From Unio delphinus (lineage: Eukaryota > Mollusca > Bivalvia > Unionida > Unionidae): a DNA stretch of 64,000 nt. The stretch lies in NCBI GenBank assembly GCA_029339505.1, contig JAQISU010000132.1, positions 8,802,001-8,866,000 on the forward strand. Direction: 5' to 3'. Positions 48,151-57,638 of this stretch are shown here, in pieces; position 1 is the stretch's first letter; each line of letters begins with the position of its first letter. The translations under genes and the position numbers were made by a program. The notes under the pieces were generated by a model. It searched no databases, had not been told where the DNA came from, and worked only from the letters and a program-made list of their open reading frames with translations.

Positions 48151-50598
48151 TGACATTTCGGGCACCGGGTCTTGAATACCGGATGACGGAAGCTCGTGCA
48201 GCGTATATCTTATCTCGGATGGATTTTAACAACAATTCCAGATACACAATTCTGGTTAAATTTAGTAAACTTTATAAATACGGTGAACGAGCTGCAAATT
48301 ATAAACTTTGGAGAATTTTTGATCATCGTGGTCGAGTATTAACCTCAGATCGAAAAATTCTAATTGTGACCGCGAAAACTAAACAGAGATTATTAGTCGG
48401 AATTGATGGTGAATATTGTAATAAAGCTTACCCGGAAACATCGGTCGCGTATGGATTTTATAGGATAAATACCCCGGATATTAATAAGTTATCGAGGATG
48501 AAAATCTCAACGAGATTAAACTGTGTTGAAGAACGAATCACAAAACACTTCATGAACGCTAAACGAGGAAAAGGGTTGAAAGACTGACGAAACAATAATA
48601 TTACCATGTGGGGGAATTATGGTAGGGAAAGTTAAGCGTCGATAAAAGATGTTGTTCAAATGGAAAAGAAATTAAGATTTCCGATTACCGTAAAAACAAT
48701 CACCAGAACGGTCTTATACGAGGCAAAATAAATAAAATAATTGCTGCTCCAATCGAAAGTTTTTATCATAGCTTTCATGCGTGGAGTAATTCCCGTACGA
48801 GTATTTCCAAGTTCTCGAACAATAAAATAGTATCAAGGGTATATATTTGATGCTCTATACGAAATGAATAACATAGATGTTATTTCTGTGTGGTTGCTTA
48901 GCAGCAGCGACGATGAACAGTACGATCAATTTGTCAGAACCAACGGAGATCTATATCGAACTGAAACCTTCAAACGGAAATGAGTGATCTCGCTTTGAAG
49001 TATACTGATGATCCTAGTGAGATTACAAAAAAATTGTTTCACGGTGCCATCAATTGCAACTAATTTTGCCAAAGCGAAAAATTCCTGGAAACCTACCAGA
49101 TATGATTTCATCGAAGATGTTCAAAAATTCTGCGTAGGATTTGGTCACGGTGGACTGTGGAACACAAAATATAATGTCGAGGACATGATGTCCGTGGATA
49201 TGGCAGCATGTTTCCCTGGAAATTTTCTGGGGATGGGAGGGTGTGACGAATACTTTGAGCGATTCGGACATCCCACACAAGACATGACTAGAGTATTGAT
49301 TAATGGGTAGTTACCTAATACTGATCATGTTGGATTTTTTAGGATACCATCCTTAAACTAGCTAAGGGACTCCACGATATATTTTATGTGTGGTTCGGAA
49401 GACACTTCTCGAAGAAAAGATGGGCGACGATAGTATTGTTCAGATTTATGTTCGACGAGGGAATATTAACCTCGTTGACTGTGTCTACGAGCGACAATCT
49501 CATATACAAAACAGACCAAGGTTTAATTACCGACACACAGAAAATTATGATGAGCGTCAAGCAAAGGATTTAGGGAGACAAATAATCGGAAACTTTACTC
49601 AAGGTGGAAAACTAATCATAAACGAAAAACCCCATGACTATTCTTCGATGACGCAGAATTAGATTTTATCATCTCGGACATAATAAGAAACGATACATAT
49701 ACGAAGGGGAGATCCACGTATTTATTCCATGGTGAATCTCCACAGTATACTCATCTGATATCGTCTATGTTAGCTTAGGTTTCGATAAATTTAACATCGA
49801 CGATAAATTGATTTTCTAACATCGCGGTCAGAGTTTCAGCAGATTCATTTTATTTTTTTAAGGAACATTTTGATATTGTTGAAGAATTTCTTAGAAATAG
49901 CGGTGATTGGTGAGCGCGGCGAGTAAAACAGGTATGGTTACATGATTATGATGAATCGGCTGATACCCCGTTGAAGATAATTACCTCGAAGACATCAACG
50001 ACGATATATCAGAATATCCATCTGTAAACGATCCAATAACATTCCAGAAAACTGTTTATTTGAATGGTCCTGGAGGTTGCAGAAAGACAACTCGAGTAAT
50101 TGATTTATTCGTGAAAAGCTCTGACATGATAGTGTTAACTTCGACTTATCGTCTTTCTCGCGAGATGAAATCCAGAGGAGTTGAAGCGTGTACGTATCAT
50201 AATTTCTTTCGACGGAAGGACGGAGATGAATGAACCCCAGATCGTATGGGAAGAAAAAATATTACTAGGATAAATTATCAGACGAAATATGAACAGTACC
50301 ATTAAAAACCCTAAAACTATTTATTGGTTGGTTGTTAACGAAACAAAAAAAAACCTCGGTGATTATGTATGGTGAATATGGTAAACAACCACCAATTAAG
50401 GGAAAATCACATCATCGATGGCTGATGAATTATGTGAAATACTACGAGGAAATGAGTGAAGATCGTCGTTCACTTGATGAAAAATTAACCACGTTGAAAT
50501 CCGCGATAAGATTACAACCGGATCATATACAAAATTTAAAGATGAGTGATACGATTCCTAAATCTCCCCTTATCGAGTTTTGGTATACAAATTTATGA
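48150..50598 (+). pseudogene. PolB - helicase part of the replication protein, copy E
   Basis: Enters at the residue corresponding to about 50 of PolB. Recognised blocks: 'ARAAYILSRMDFNNNSRY', 'ISTRLNCVEERITKHFMNAK', motif A 'SVDMAACFPGNFLGMGGC' (49190-49245), 'FGHPTQDMTRVLING', 'IIGNFTQGGK' (motif B region, near 49590), 'VRVSADSFYF' (motif C region, near 49830), Walker A 'GPGGCRKTTRVI', motif III 'MYGEYGKQPPIKG', 'YYEEMSEDRRSLDEKL'. Ends at 50598 inside the helicase. Diverged from elements 1-3, with numerous frameshifts. Confidence 0.8.
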
Positions 50599-50619
50599 TT
50601 AAGATATATTTTCCCCATT

Positions 50620-51110
50620 AAATCTGAGATGCTCCTGATTGTTGACATCCCCCCAATGGTTTTTTCAGCTTGCGATGTCTGACTACACCATCACGTGATG
50701 CTTCATAAATGATGATCGCGGGATGTGGTTGACATTTTTGGTTCATTTATATACATATTTATTAACTGCGTAATTCATTATTTACTTTTAATTATTAATT
50801 GTTAAGAATCTAGTAATATAGTCTTGAGGTGTTCTTATGATTTTGTCAGAGTCAGGGACAGAGTCTTTAATTCGTTTCTAATAAAAGCGCTTAAGATCCC
50901 ATTATTGATTACCACCACAACTCAGACACAGCTGTATATTACCTCGTATTCCAACACCACATCGTATGCAAGGTTTTGGATCTAAGCTTCCTCCTCCCAC
51001 ACTCTGTGAATTATATTCACATAATTCGTTTCTGCACGATTTGTTACGAATGGTTACCGATCTTATCATAAGTCATTTTCAGTCATTGATTATATATAAA
51101 TTCTTTATTT
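50620..51110 (-). pseudogene. Zinc-ribbon protein fragment, unassigned copy
   Basis: Minus-strand relic with 'CRNELCEYNSQSVGGG' and 'CIRCGVG' near 50960-51050, then 'QDYITRFLTIN' near 50810-50840, matching the zinc proteins of elements 1 and 3. It faces and abuts the helicase end at 50598, which is not the canonical neighbour, so it belongs to another broken copy. Confidence 0.65.
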
Positions 51111-51180
51111 AAATACTTGTTTTAAATTATAATATGTATGAGTTTGATAGATTATACTGTTATGTATATTTGATTAAAGT
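51111..51180 (+). pseudogene. Divergent promoter and first codons of PolB, unassigned copy
   Basis: 'tatttaaatacttgtttt' and then 'ATGTATGAGTTTGATAGATT' at 51133 correspond to 'catttaaatgcttgtttt' and ATGGAGGAGTTCGAGAG in element 3. Similarity stops after about 25 bp of coding sequence. Confidence 0.6.
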
Positions 51181-51770
51181 AATTTAATTTTGTTTTAATT
51201 GTTTGTTTGTCTAATTCAAATTTGACATTTTAAGTTTAAGATTCATTCTTTGGGAGACATTGTTTTACAACGTGGGATGACAAGTACTTTCTGAATAAAC
51301 ACCAGATGTTGCCCTAATTTCTGACCTTGCTTCAGAGTTGCAAACAAGCTTTTAAAATGATTAGTTGATTCCAAGGACATTATGAAGCATTGTTGTAAAC
51401 ATTTTTCTATTTTTAGTTGGGTCATACGGTGTGCACGAGATCTTTTGAACGTAAATTTGTTCAAAGATTCTAGAAGATCATGTGACCTCTTTCTTGTTTT
51501 CGTAAAACAGGTATATAAATGATGTTTTAGAGCGAACTATTTAGTAAAAATTGGGCTGCTAGAATAATAAGTTGTGTGACGTTTTGAATTATTTTAAATT
51601 AACTTATATTGGAAATAATTTCAATTTGTTTGGATGAAGATGATTTATTTTGTTATTTATCTGGAAACTGATTGTGCTCATTGAATTTCATAAGACTAGA
51701 ACCGACTTCATCACTTGATATCGTCATCCATCTTGGGTGCTTCACCAATATTCGAACTGGGAATTATTAG
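51181..51770. other. Unassigned DNA before element 3
   Basis: No similarity to element genes and no recognised protein. Probably host flank of element 3. Confidence 0.45.
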
Positions 51771-52010
51771 GACGAGCAGCAGAGGGGGCGAATCAGACAA
51801 CTTTTTTTGTTTTTATTTTTGATTATACCCCCTCCAAAATAACACTAGACCCTTCTCGCGAAAAAATAAGTCTCCGACCCTTGTCTGAAAACATTCGCGT
51901 TTTCGTTGATGTCGCAACGTCGTTGTCACTCACCCCCTCTGCTGCTAGAACTTTCAGTTCTAGGTTTACGGTGATTTTAACCGAATATTTGATCAAGTCC
52001 TTAGGACGAA
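51771..52010 (+). repeat. Left TIR of element 3
   Basis: Begins 'agcagcagagggggcgaatc', close to element 2's terminus. It has an inner inverse 'ccccctctgctgct' at 51942-51955 and 'gttgtcac' mirroring the outer 'gacaac'. From about 51978 it contains 'aaccgaatatttgatcaag', the antisense of the ATPase C-terminal codons, although no ATPase gene is here: so the TIR carries a piece of the gene that ends at the other terminus. The right TIR is outside the window. Confidence 0.75.
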
Positions 52011-52016
52011 AATCAT

Positions 52017-53390
52017 TTATGATTTCACAAATAGCCTAATTTGTAAAACCTCCTCTTGTAAGTCAATCAGATTATTAGACTGATCTGTGAGTTTGAAATT
52101 AATTCTGGTTAATGAATTATTATGACATCGCATATAGACTGGATTCACCGGGGACTCAATTATTAAAAATCCTGGAGGGGCTGTTGGTGCAAATGAATAC
52201 AAAATATATCCTTGCTGAGCTTGATTTGATCGTTCTAAATTTATTTGATAGCTTCCTTCGATCACATCACACACTAAATTGAGCGCAATCACCGTTGAAA
52301 TATTCACATTGAACGGAGCAATATGCCTGCCACCACCGTCTGGGTCATTATTATGTTTGAGGATAGTTGTTTGTGGTTGTGATTGTGTTTTTTTCCACGT
52401 ATCATGGATTTTTTTGAAACCTTCATCGATGGCATCATCGAGAGATTTTTGTAGTTCTAAGAGATTATATCCTGGTAGTTTGAATGTTGGAATATCTCTT
52501 ATGCGGATCTTATTGTCTATTGCAAATAAATCTCTTGTTTTAGGACTACTGTCACCTAATACCTCTTCAATAATTTGTGAATGAAATGTTTCCATGTCAT
52601 TGATGATTTTGTTACATGTTTCTACGACACTGATAAATTCATCTCGGGTGAGAGTGCCGCATCTAAGTGATATAAACAACAACGAAATATCGTTATTGAA
52701 AGCTGTGAAATTTTCAGTGATTTTATCCCGGTTAGCAAGATGATGAATAGGTTTTATTTTTTCATCATATTCTACTCTAATGAAAAAATACGACTTATCA
52801 TAATATCTATAGCTTTTTATTGGATTATCAGATTTTATCCTGTCTGTGATATAATCGGTTTTTTGTGGTTCTGGTAATTTAACGGTTTTTCCTCCGGGTG
52901 GTAATTCAGGCCATCCTAGTACGGTTCTAATAGAACTCTGATAGATATCTACGACGTATCCTTCTGTGCTTATTTCAATGGCAGATGATAGTGTCGGCAC
53001 ATGAACTGTTATAGCTATTTTTGATTCTTTTCCAGTAATCGATTTTATTCTACGCGCGAATTCATCATTGATTTGTTCAATTTGATATGATCCGGTTGGT
53101 ATGGAAACAACGTTCCAGTCTGGGGTACCGTCGGGTTTATTCTTATTTGCAAATACCAGTGAATTATTCGGTTGTTGACCACCAAATGGTTTTGACCTAA
53201 TATTTGGCCAACTGTGGTATACTCGTAATTTTGCTAGCGCTATCTCCTTCACTGGGACTGGAGAGGGGAAATTCACACTGAATTCTGGATTCGTTGAGGT
53301 TATTGAGATCATGCTTGTTTGTACTGGGTTTGTGTTCTCCACTATTTGTTGAAGTAATTCCATCTGTGTTGTCATTGTTATTATATTCAT
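52017..53390 (-). CDS. Penton/minor-capsid-like protein, element 3
   Basis: 457 residues, intact. N-terminal domain (about 20-175) with 'LAKLRVYHSWPNIRSKPFGG', 'NNSLVFANKNKPDGTPDW', 'GSYQIEQINDEFARRI' and 'YVVDIYQSSIRTVLGWPEL'; helical middle (about 180-340); C-terminal domain (about 345-457) with 'DPDGGGRHIAPFNVNISTVI', 'CDVIEGSYQINLERSNQAQQ', 'PPGFLIIESPVNPVYM'. Proteins with this beta-rich C-terminal domain are found in many invertebrate Polintons and are usually taken as minor capsid (penton) proteins; that role is inferred, not shown. Start MNIITMTT at 53390 lies inside the preceding gene. Last gene of the late block, ending a few bases from the TIR. Confidence 0.85.
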   Translation of the reverse strand: MNIITMTTQMELLQQIVENTNPVQTSMISITSTNPEFSVNFPSPVPVKEIALAKLRVYHSWPNIRSKPFGGQQPNNSLVFANKNKPDGTPDWNVVSIPTGSYQIEQINDEFARRIKSITGKESKIAITVHVPTLSSAIEISTEGYVVDIYQSSIRTVLGWPELPPGGKTVKLPEPQKTDYITDRIKSDNPIKSYRYYDKSYFFIRVEYDEKIKPIHHLANRDKITENFTAFNNDISLLFISLRCGTLTRDEFISVVETCNKIINDMETFHSQIIEEVLGDSSPKTRDLFAIDNKIRIRDIPTFKLPGYNLLELQKSLDDAIDEGFKKIHDTWKKTQSQPQTTILKHNNDPDGGGRHIAPFNVNISTVIALNLVCDVIEGSYQINLERSNQAQQGYILYSFAPTAPPGFLIIESPVNPVYMRCHNNSLTRINFKLTDQSNNLIDLQEEVLQIRLFVKS

Positions 53391-53841
53391 GATGTATTTC
53401 TAATTTTGACATCGCAGAACCATATATATCTACCATCGCTGAAAACTCACTCTCTGATATAATTGTATCATCGAGAGATGACGATATCAATGAGGATAAT
53501 TGCGAGTATGCAGTAGACACAACATGAAATTGAATTATGTAGTCTTGTAGTTTCCGTTGGCTGCATGAGGATATTTTTTTTGTGATTATTGAAATTATTC
53601 CAGCGATTGTTGTTGCCGCAGAAATGCAAATTGGAACAGCTATCGGAGTCATCATTGTCACTGAAGACAGTATAATACCAGCTCCGGTGATTACACCACT
53701 CACAGCGTACACAGTAACATCAATTGCGGTAATTCTCCTGCGATATTTTTTAATTTTCAATTCATACTCCTCAGACAAGGTTTTGAGTCTAGTTTGATAC
53801 TCTCTGACCTGATCATAGCGATATTGCGATGATGAAATCAT
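53197..53841 (-). CDS. Two-helix membrane protein, element 3
   Basis: 214 residues. N-terminal charged helix ('YDQVREYQTRLKTLSEEYEL'), then two hydrophobic segments at about 43-63 and 67-88 ('VYAVSGVITGAGIILSSVTM', 'AVPICISAATTIAGIISIIT'), then an amphipathic region and a polar Asn/Asp/Ser-rich tail. Function unknown; the hairpin-like segments suggest membrane insertion. The other two copies stop after NLNES/NDLNKS; here that TGA is AGA and the frame runs on for 29 more codons, overlapping the penton gene by 194 bp in another frame. The extra tail is thus antigenically new and probably accidental. Confidence 0.8.
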   Translation of the reverse strand: MISSSQYRYDQVREYQTRLKTLSEEYELKIKKYRRRITAIDVTVYAVSGVITGAGIILSSVTMMTPIAVPICISAATTIAGIISIITKKISSCSQRKLQDYIIQFHVVSTAYSQLSSLISSSLDDTIISESEFSAMVDIYGSAMSKLEIHHEYNNNDNTDGITSTNSGEHKPSTNKHDLNNLNESRIQCEFPLSSPSEGDSASKITSIPQLAKY

Positions 53842-53903
53842 TTTTTATTTTAAATACGCTAGCGTTTTCAATTGAAACCGTTAGTGAAATTGCTTTGCAA
53901 TTT

Positions 53904-55112
53904 TCAACTTAAATCCGCTACGAATTCCACATACCACGTTGTTGTAACCCTAACCAAATTTTTATCAGTAGCTATTAACGTGAACTGTTCAGTTGTATCC
54001 TTGTCGATGATCGTTGAAATCGTATTATTGACCCCGGATGAACTGGACGATGAAATATTAAATTGAGTCGTTCTCACTATTGTTAATCGATAAATACCCT
54101 TAACTGTTGCAGTGATGTCTAATTTGTTGTTTTCAGGTGTCCACTCAAATGATCCGTGTTGGATTGTGTATACCACGTTGTTGGTTTTCTCATGAGGAAT
54201 TTTTGTTTTTTCAATAACTGTTATCATCCTCGAAAGATCATCTTTGACGGCTTCGATGAAGTTTTTCATCTCATCGATGGATTTTTTAATATCAGGGAGT
54301 TTTAGTTCAATTTTATCGAATGTAGTTCCAATAAATTTATCAATGATATTTCTACGAAATGCGGTAAACTGTTTTATGTGTTCTTCGGTTTTAGATTGAA
54401 GTGTTGCTAGTTCTAACGCAGAATCGTTGAGAGTTTTAAATCGATCTGTAATCGTCGAAAAAAGTACACCCGGTTTGAGTTTACCCTGATCGGAAAATAA
54501 CGCGATAGTATCCTCGATTGCATTTTGTTGTTTAACTAAAATATCATCCAGAGAAATATTACTGGTTTTCAATTTACCCTGATCGGAAAATAACGCGATA
54601 GTATCCTCGATTGCATTTTGTTGTTTAACTAAAATATCATCCAGAGAAATATTACTGGTTTTCAATTTATCCTGATCGGAAAATAACGCAACGGTGTTCT
54701 CGATTGCGTTTTGTTGTTTAACCAAAATATCATCCAGAGAAATATTACTGGATTTCAATTTACCCTGATCGGAAAATAACGCGATAGTATCCTCGATTGC
54801 GTTTTGTTGTTTAACCAAAATATCATCCAGAGAAATATTACTGGTTTTCAATTTACCCTGATCGGAAAATAACGCGATAGTATCCTCAATTGCGTTTTGT
54901 TGTTTAACCAAAATATCATCCAGAGAAATATTACTGGATTTCAATTTACCCTGTTTGTCTTGAAATACAACTATTTCATTCGGGTCAACACTTGTTAAGT
55001 TCAACGTCTCAGCGATTTCATCTTTAATTTTTTTTTTTATATCCTTGATAGAATCAGGAGTTGCAGTGTCATCGGGTTTGGGTTTCAGAGGTCTCTCCCA
55101 AATATCAATCAT
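53904..55112 (-). CDS. Fibre-like protein with five 31-aa shaft repeats, element 3
   Basis: 402 residues, intact. N-terminus: short, with 'MIDIWERPLKPKP' followed by a Lys/Asp helix. Then five near-identical 31-residue units (about 57-211), core 'ISLDDILVKQQNAIEDTIAL' + FSDQGK, then a helical stalk (about 215-320) with heptad-like spacing, and a head (about 325-402) with 'LDITATVKGIYRLTIVRTTQ', a Ser-rich loop and 'TWYVEFVAD'. Repeat shaft plus small beta-rich head recalls attachment fibres of adenoviruses; this role is inferred. The unit number differs between copies (one in element 2). Confidence 0.85.
   Translation of the reverse strand: MIDIWERPLKPKPDDTATPDSIKDIKKKIKDEIAETLNLTSVDPNEIVVFQDKQGKLKSSNISLDDILVKQQNAIEDTIALFSDQGKLKTSNISLDDILVKQQNAIEDTIALFSDQGKLKSSNISLDDILVKQQNAIENTVALFSDQDKLKTSNISLDDILVKQQNAIEDTIALFSDQGKLKTSNISLDDILVKQQNAIEDTIALFSDQGKLKPGVLFSTITDRFKTLNDSALELATLQSKTEEHIKQFTAFRRNIIDKFIGTTFDKIELKLPDIKKSIDEMKNFIEAVKDDLSRMITVIEKTKIPHEKTNNVVYTIQHGSFEWTPENNKLDITATVKGIYRLTIVRTTQFNISSSSSSGVNNTISTIIDKDTTEQFTLIATDKNLVRVTTTWYVEFVADLS
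54481..54950. repeat. Five 93-bp tandem repeats inside the fibre gene
   Basis: The word 'ttaccctgatcgg' (once ttatcctg) recurs at 54481, 54574, 54667, 54760, 54853 and, partly, 54946: exact 93-bp spacing, that is 31 codons. Units differ at only a few bases, showing recent expansion. Confidence 0.95.
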
Positions 55113-55118
55113 GATATT

Positions 55119-55658
55119 TTATATATCTCTCTCTAAAAAGCGATTACTAGTGTAGTCATTTACGACAATGTGTGGTGATTTTCTAGATGCTGAAATAGCG
55201 TCAAGGACATTTAATACTTCACTGCCGCATATTGGTGGGTCATTGATTTGTTGTGTTGGTAGCGTAGAATACCAAGTCTTCATTGGAAGGGTTTTTATAT
55301 AACGCATAAACTCTTTTGGTGGGGCTAATCCATATGAATCAAAATAGACAATCCCACGTGGATCAATAGCGTATGCAACCCAGTGAGTTCCAGGTCCGGT
55401 GCTGTTATCGAGATTAATAATACCTGTTTCAGTTTTGTTTGGTTGATGTGGTAATTGATCTTTCATAAAAACACCTCTGAAATTTTTAATCACTAGTTTT
55501 TTAGCAGCATCCATTAAATCAAAATTGGACATTGGAACCATAGATTTCTGAATTAATAAACCGTTCCTGGTAGTCTCAGGCCTGATCCGTGAACGGATCT
55601 TCCGCTGTACCATGAATACGGGGTTCCTGGTAGTCTTAGACCCTTTCCGCTGTACCAT
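55119..55658 (-). CDS. Adenain-type cysteine protease, element 3
   Basis: Maturation protease of the capsid, C5 (adenovirus) type. Catalytic residues visible: His in 'GPGTHWVAYAIDP' (about residue 92), Asp in 'IVYFDSYGLAPPKEFM' (about 107), Gln/Asn in 'TQQINDPP' and nucleophile Cys in 'PPICGSEVLNVLD' (about 144). 179 residues from the first ATG; a more likely start is 'MSNFDLMDAAKKL' (residue 43) or nearby, because the first 40 residues are the out-of-frame shadow of the pX-like gene's repeat. All catalytic positions intact, unlike element 2. Confidence 0.9.
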   Translation of the reverse strand: MVQRKGSKTTRNPVFMVQRKIRSRIRPETTRNGLLIQKSMVPMSNFDLMDAAKKLVIKNFRGVFMKDQLPHQPNKTETGIINLDNSTGPGTHWVAYAIDPRGIVYFDSYGLAPPKEFMRYIKTLPMKTWYSTLPTQQINDPPICGSEVLNVLDAISASRKSPHIVVNDYTSNRFLERDI

Positions 55659-56097
55659 GAATACGGGGTTCCTGGTAGTCTTAGACCCTTTCCCTTTTTT
55701 TTATACCCTTGACCTTTCTTCGATTCATATGATTCAGCAATGCTCTGTACCGCTTTTGTTCCCAAGCCTCCAACTACCCCCAATGCGGCCGCTTTTGCTA
55801 CTGCTGGGGCTGCTGCCGCAACCAATGCTGGTATTGCAGCAAACAACGGAAATATACCACCTGTTTTTATCATATTTTTGATAGCAGCCGCAGAAAGAGT
55901 AATCTGAACACCTTTTTATCCTTGAAAGCATCATTGAAATGTTTCACTTGACGAGTTGTCAGCCATAATTTATTTGCCCCGCCATTCATTTGATTAGGTT
56001 TCAACGTGATTGTGGTTCCACATTGTTTAGCGGATTTTGATTGCAATTTTTTTAACTGACCAGGTGTCAATGACACATTGATATTACTATATGACAT
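55553..56097 (-). pseudogene. pX/pVI-like basic hydrophobic protein, element 3 (one frameshift)
   Basis: Starts MSYSNINVSLTPGQLKKLQ at 56097. Homology to elements 1 and 2 continues through 'RQVKHFNDAFKDKK', where one or two T are missing from a homopolymer at about 55913-55917 and the frame shifts. The other frame (55553-55873) continues with 'IKTGGIFPLFAAIPALVAAA', an Ala-rich hydrophobic segment, then 'SKKGQGYKKKGKG' and a 15-residue repeat 'KGLRLPGTPYSWYSG', ending GTVY. Similar small, basic, hydrophobic proteins in Polintons are compared with adenovirus pVI/pX. The end overlaps the protease's 5' region. Confidence 0.8.
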
Positions 56098-56162
56098 TAT
56101 ACAAATACAGATTGATTCTAAATCGTAAAACCATTCAATGGAAATATCCTTCGGATTTTCAA

Positions 56163-57584
56163 TTACATATTTTCCACTGGTGCATCTACCACTCTCATTC
56201 TTCCACCAACACCTTCAAGTAGCATTGATTTATCACTGAGAATGACAGCAACCGCTCTATAATTAATAATACCACCAGGACGGGTTACACGGGCTCTGAA
56301 GTGTATATCAACGACAGATTGTCTTGTTAAATCAAGATGTTCCAGTGAAAAGTAATAAATCGGATAGAGGCTTTTAAAGTCGTATTGTGATATTTGCAAA
56401 CCGGTATCCACATTTTGATCACGTGCCATAAATGACAACAGGTTATGATAGACACGTGCAATATGATTTTGATCGTAATCAAGTTGCACATCTTCAGATG
56501 GTTCCTGTTGTCCGTTTATTTTCAGCGAGACTTCATTAACACCTAACTGATCAAATATCATATGACTTCGTTGTTGATTACCAACTCGCGCAGCATTCTG
56601 TAATGCAATAAATATATGACGTGGAGCTGAAACCCCTTGTTTTGATGCCAGGTGCCATGTGAATGTACCATCAACATTGTCTTGTTTAGTATCCGTAGTC
56701 ACTGATAACCAACTCAATAACGACTTTCCTCCTTGGTCCATAAATGATAACAATTTTCCTTCTGCTGTGATTGATGGAGTTAACACTTGCATCCACAATG
56801 ATAGTTTTGTTAAAACGACTTTACCATCAGGAACAGCAGCATCACGCCATATTGCATCATTATCAGTACCCTTTCGTACAAGCGCTACTGTGTGTTTAGC
56901 TCCATAAATAACTTTTCGGACGTTTCTACAGAATCCGAATATATGATGCAGTGGAATTGCACATGAAAATTGTCGACGCTGTCCTTGTAATGTTGATACA
57001 CGTGTTGCAAATCCTAGATTGTAAGTAGTAATAGTATTTATGACATCAAAATCACCAAGTGGTCTTGTATATCCGGCTGGTGCTGGATTAACTGCAGTGG
57101 CTTGTGTTGCCTTGACTCTAGAATACTGGTTGTGTTCAGCGTTATCAGTAATATCCTTTGCAAACATCATAGATGGACCCGCTGATCTTGAATAATCATC
57201 AGAATATCTTGCTAACCCTATGATTGTTGTAGCCACATCAACTTCACGGTCAATGGATTCAATTTCTTTTCCATCAATGAGATATCTAGCGCTTTCAAAT
57301 AACGCCATGATACCGTTATTAACAAAACCAACTCGGGTAGTTGGGCTAATGTCATATGGAGGATCATTATGTGCAGCATTATTTGTTACAAGTTCTCCTT
57401 CTACTTCAATAAACGCTTCACAAGGCAAAAAGTATTTACTGGTATCATGAACTTGAAGTTCAATTCGTGATCGGATATCTGGTTGTACTGCGTGATAAGA
57501 ATAAAATTGAAAATCGCGGACTGAATCATCTTTACGCACTGGGGCATCCATATCAAATGCTGGATCAGGTGACCTTTTGAACAT
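56163..57584 (-). CDS. Major capsid protein (double jelly-roll type), element 3
   Basis: 473 residues, intact; the reference copy in this window. Landmarks: 'CEAFIEVEGELV' (about 55-66), 'VGFVNNGIMALFESARYLID' (85-104), 'IIGLARYSDDYSRSAG' (121-136), 'CAIPLHHIFGFCR' (208-220), 'KVIYGAKHTVALVRKG' (224-239), 'DNDAIWRDAA', 'FTWHLASKQGVSAPRHIFIA', and the C-terminal 'SLYPIYYFSLEHLDLTRQSV'. The pattern of a hydrophobic capsid helix region, IPL.HIFGF, YGAKH, DNDAIWR and LYPIY is that of Polinton/adintovirus-type MCPs of the double jelly-roll lineage. Sequence alone cannot prove the fold. Located between the core gene and the pX-like gene on the same strand; four copies exist in the window, only this one open. 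Confidence 0.9.
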   Translation of the reverse strand: MFKRSPDPAFDMDAPVRKDDSVRDFQFYSYHAVQPDIRSRIELQVHDTSKYFLPCEAFIEVEGELVTNNAAHNDPPYDISPTTRVGFVNNGIMALFESARYLIDGKEIESIDREVDVATTIIGLARYSDDYSRSAGPSMMFAKDITDNAEHNQYSRVKATQATAVNPAPAGYTRPLGDFDVINTITTYNLGFATRVSTLQGQRRQFSCAIPLHHIFGFCRNVRKVIYGAKHTVALVRKGTDNDAIWRDAAVPDGKVVLTKLSLWMQVLTPSITAEGKLLSFMDQGGKSLLSWLSVTTDTKQDNVDGTFTWHLASKQGVSAPRHIFIALQNAARVGNQQRSHMIFDQLGVNEVSLKINGQQEPSEDVQLDYDQNHIARVYHNLLSFMARDQNVDTGLQISQYDFKSLYPIYYFSLEHLDLTRQSVVDIHFRARVTRPGGIINYRAVAVILSDKSMLLEGVGGRMRVVDAPVENM

Positions 57585-57638
57585 TTTATTCTATTTATCA
57601 GAGTCTAAATCGGATTTTCCATTTCATCGTGAAAAACG

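Noticed and set aside
52279..52584. A 101-codon plus-strand frame
   Set aside because: Antisense shadow of the penton-like gene.
54481..54950. CRISPR-like spaced repeat
   Set aside because: The 93-bp units are fully repetitive and in frame with the fibre protein.
56659..57450. Plus-strand frames of 76-82 codons within the MCP
   Set aside because: Antisense shadows of the intact MCP gene.
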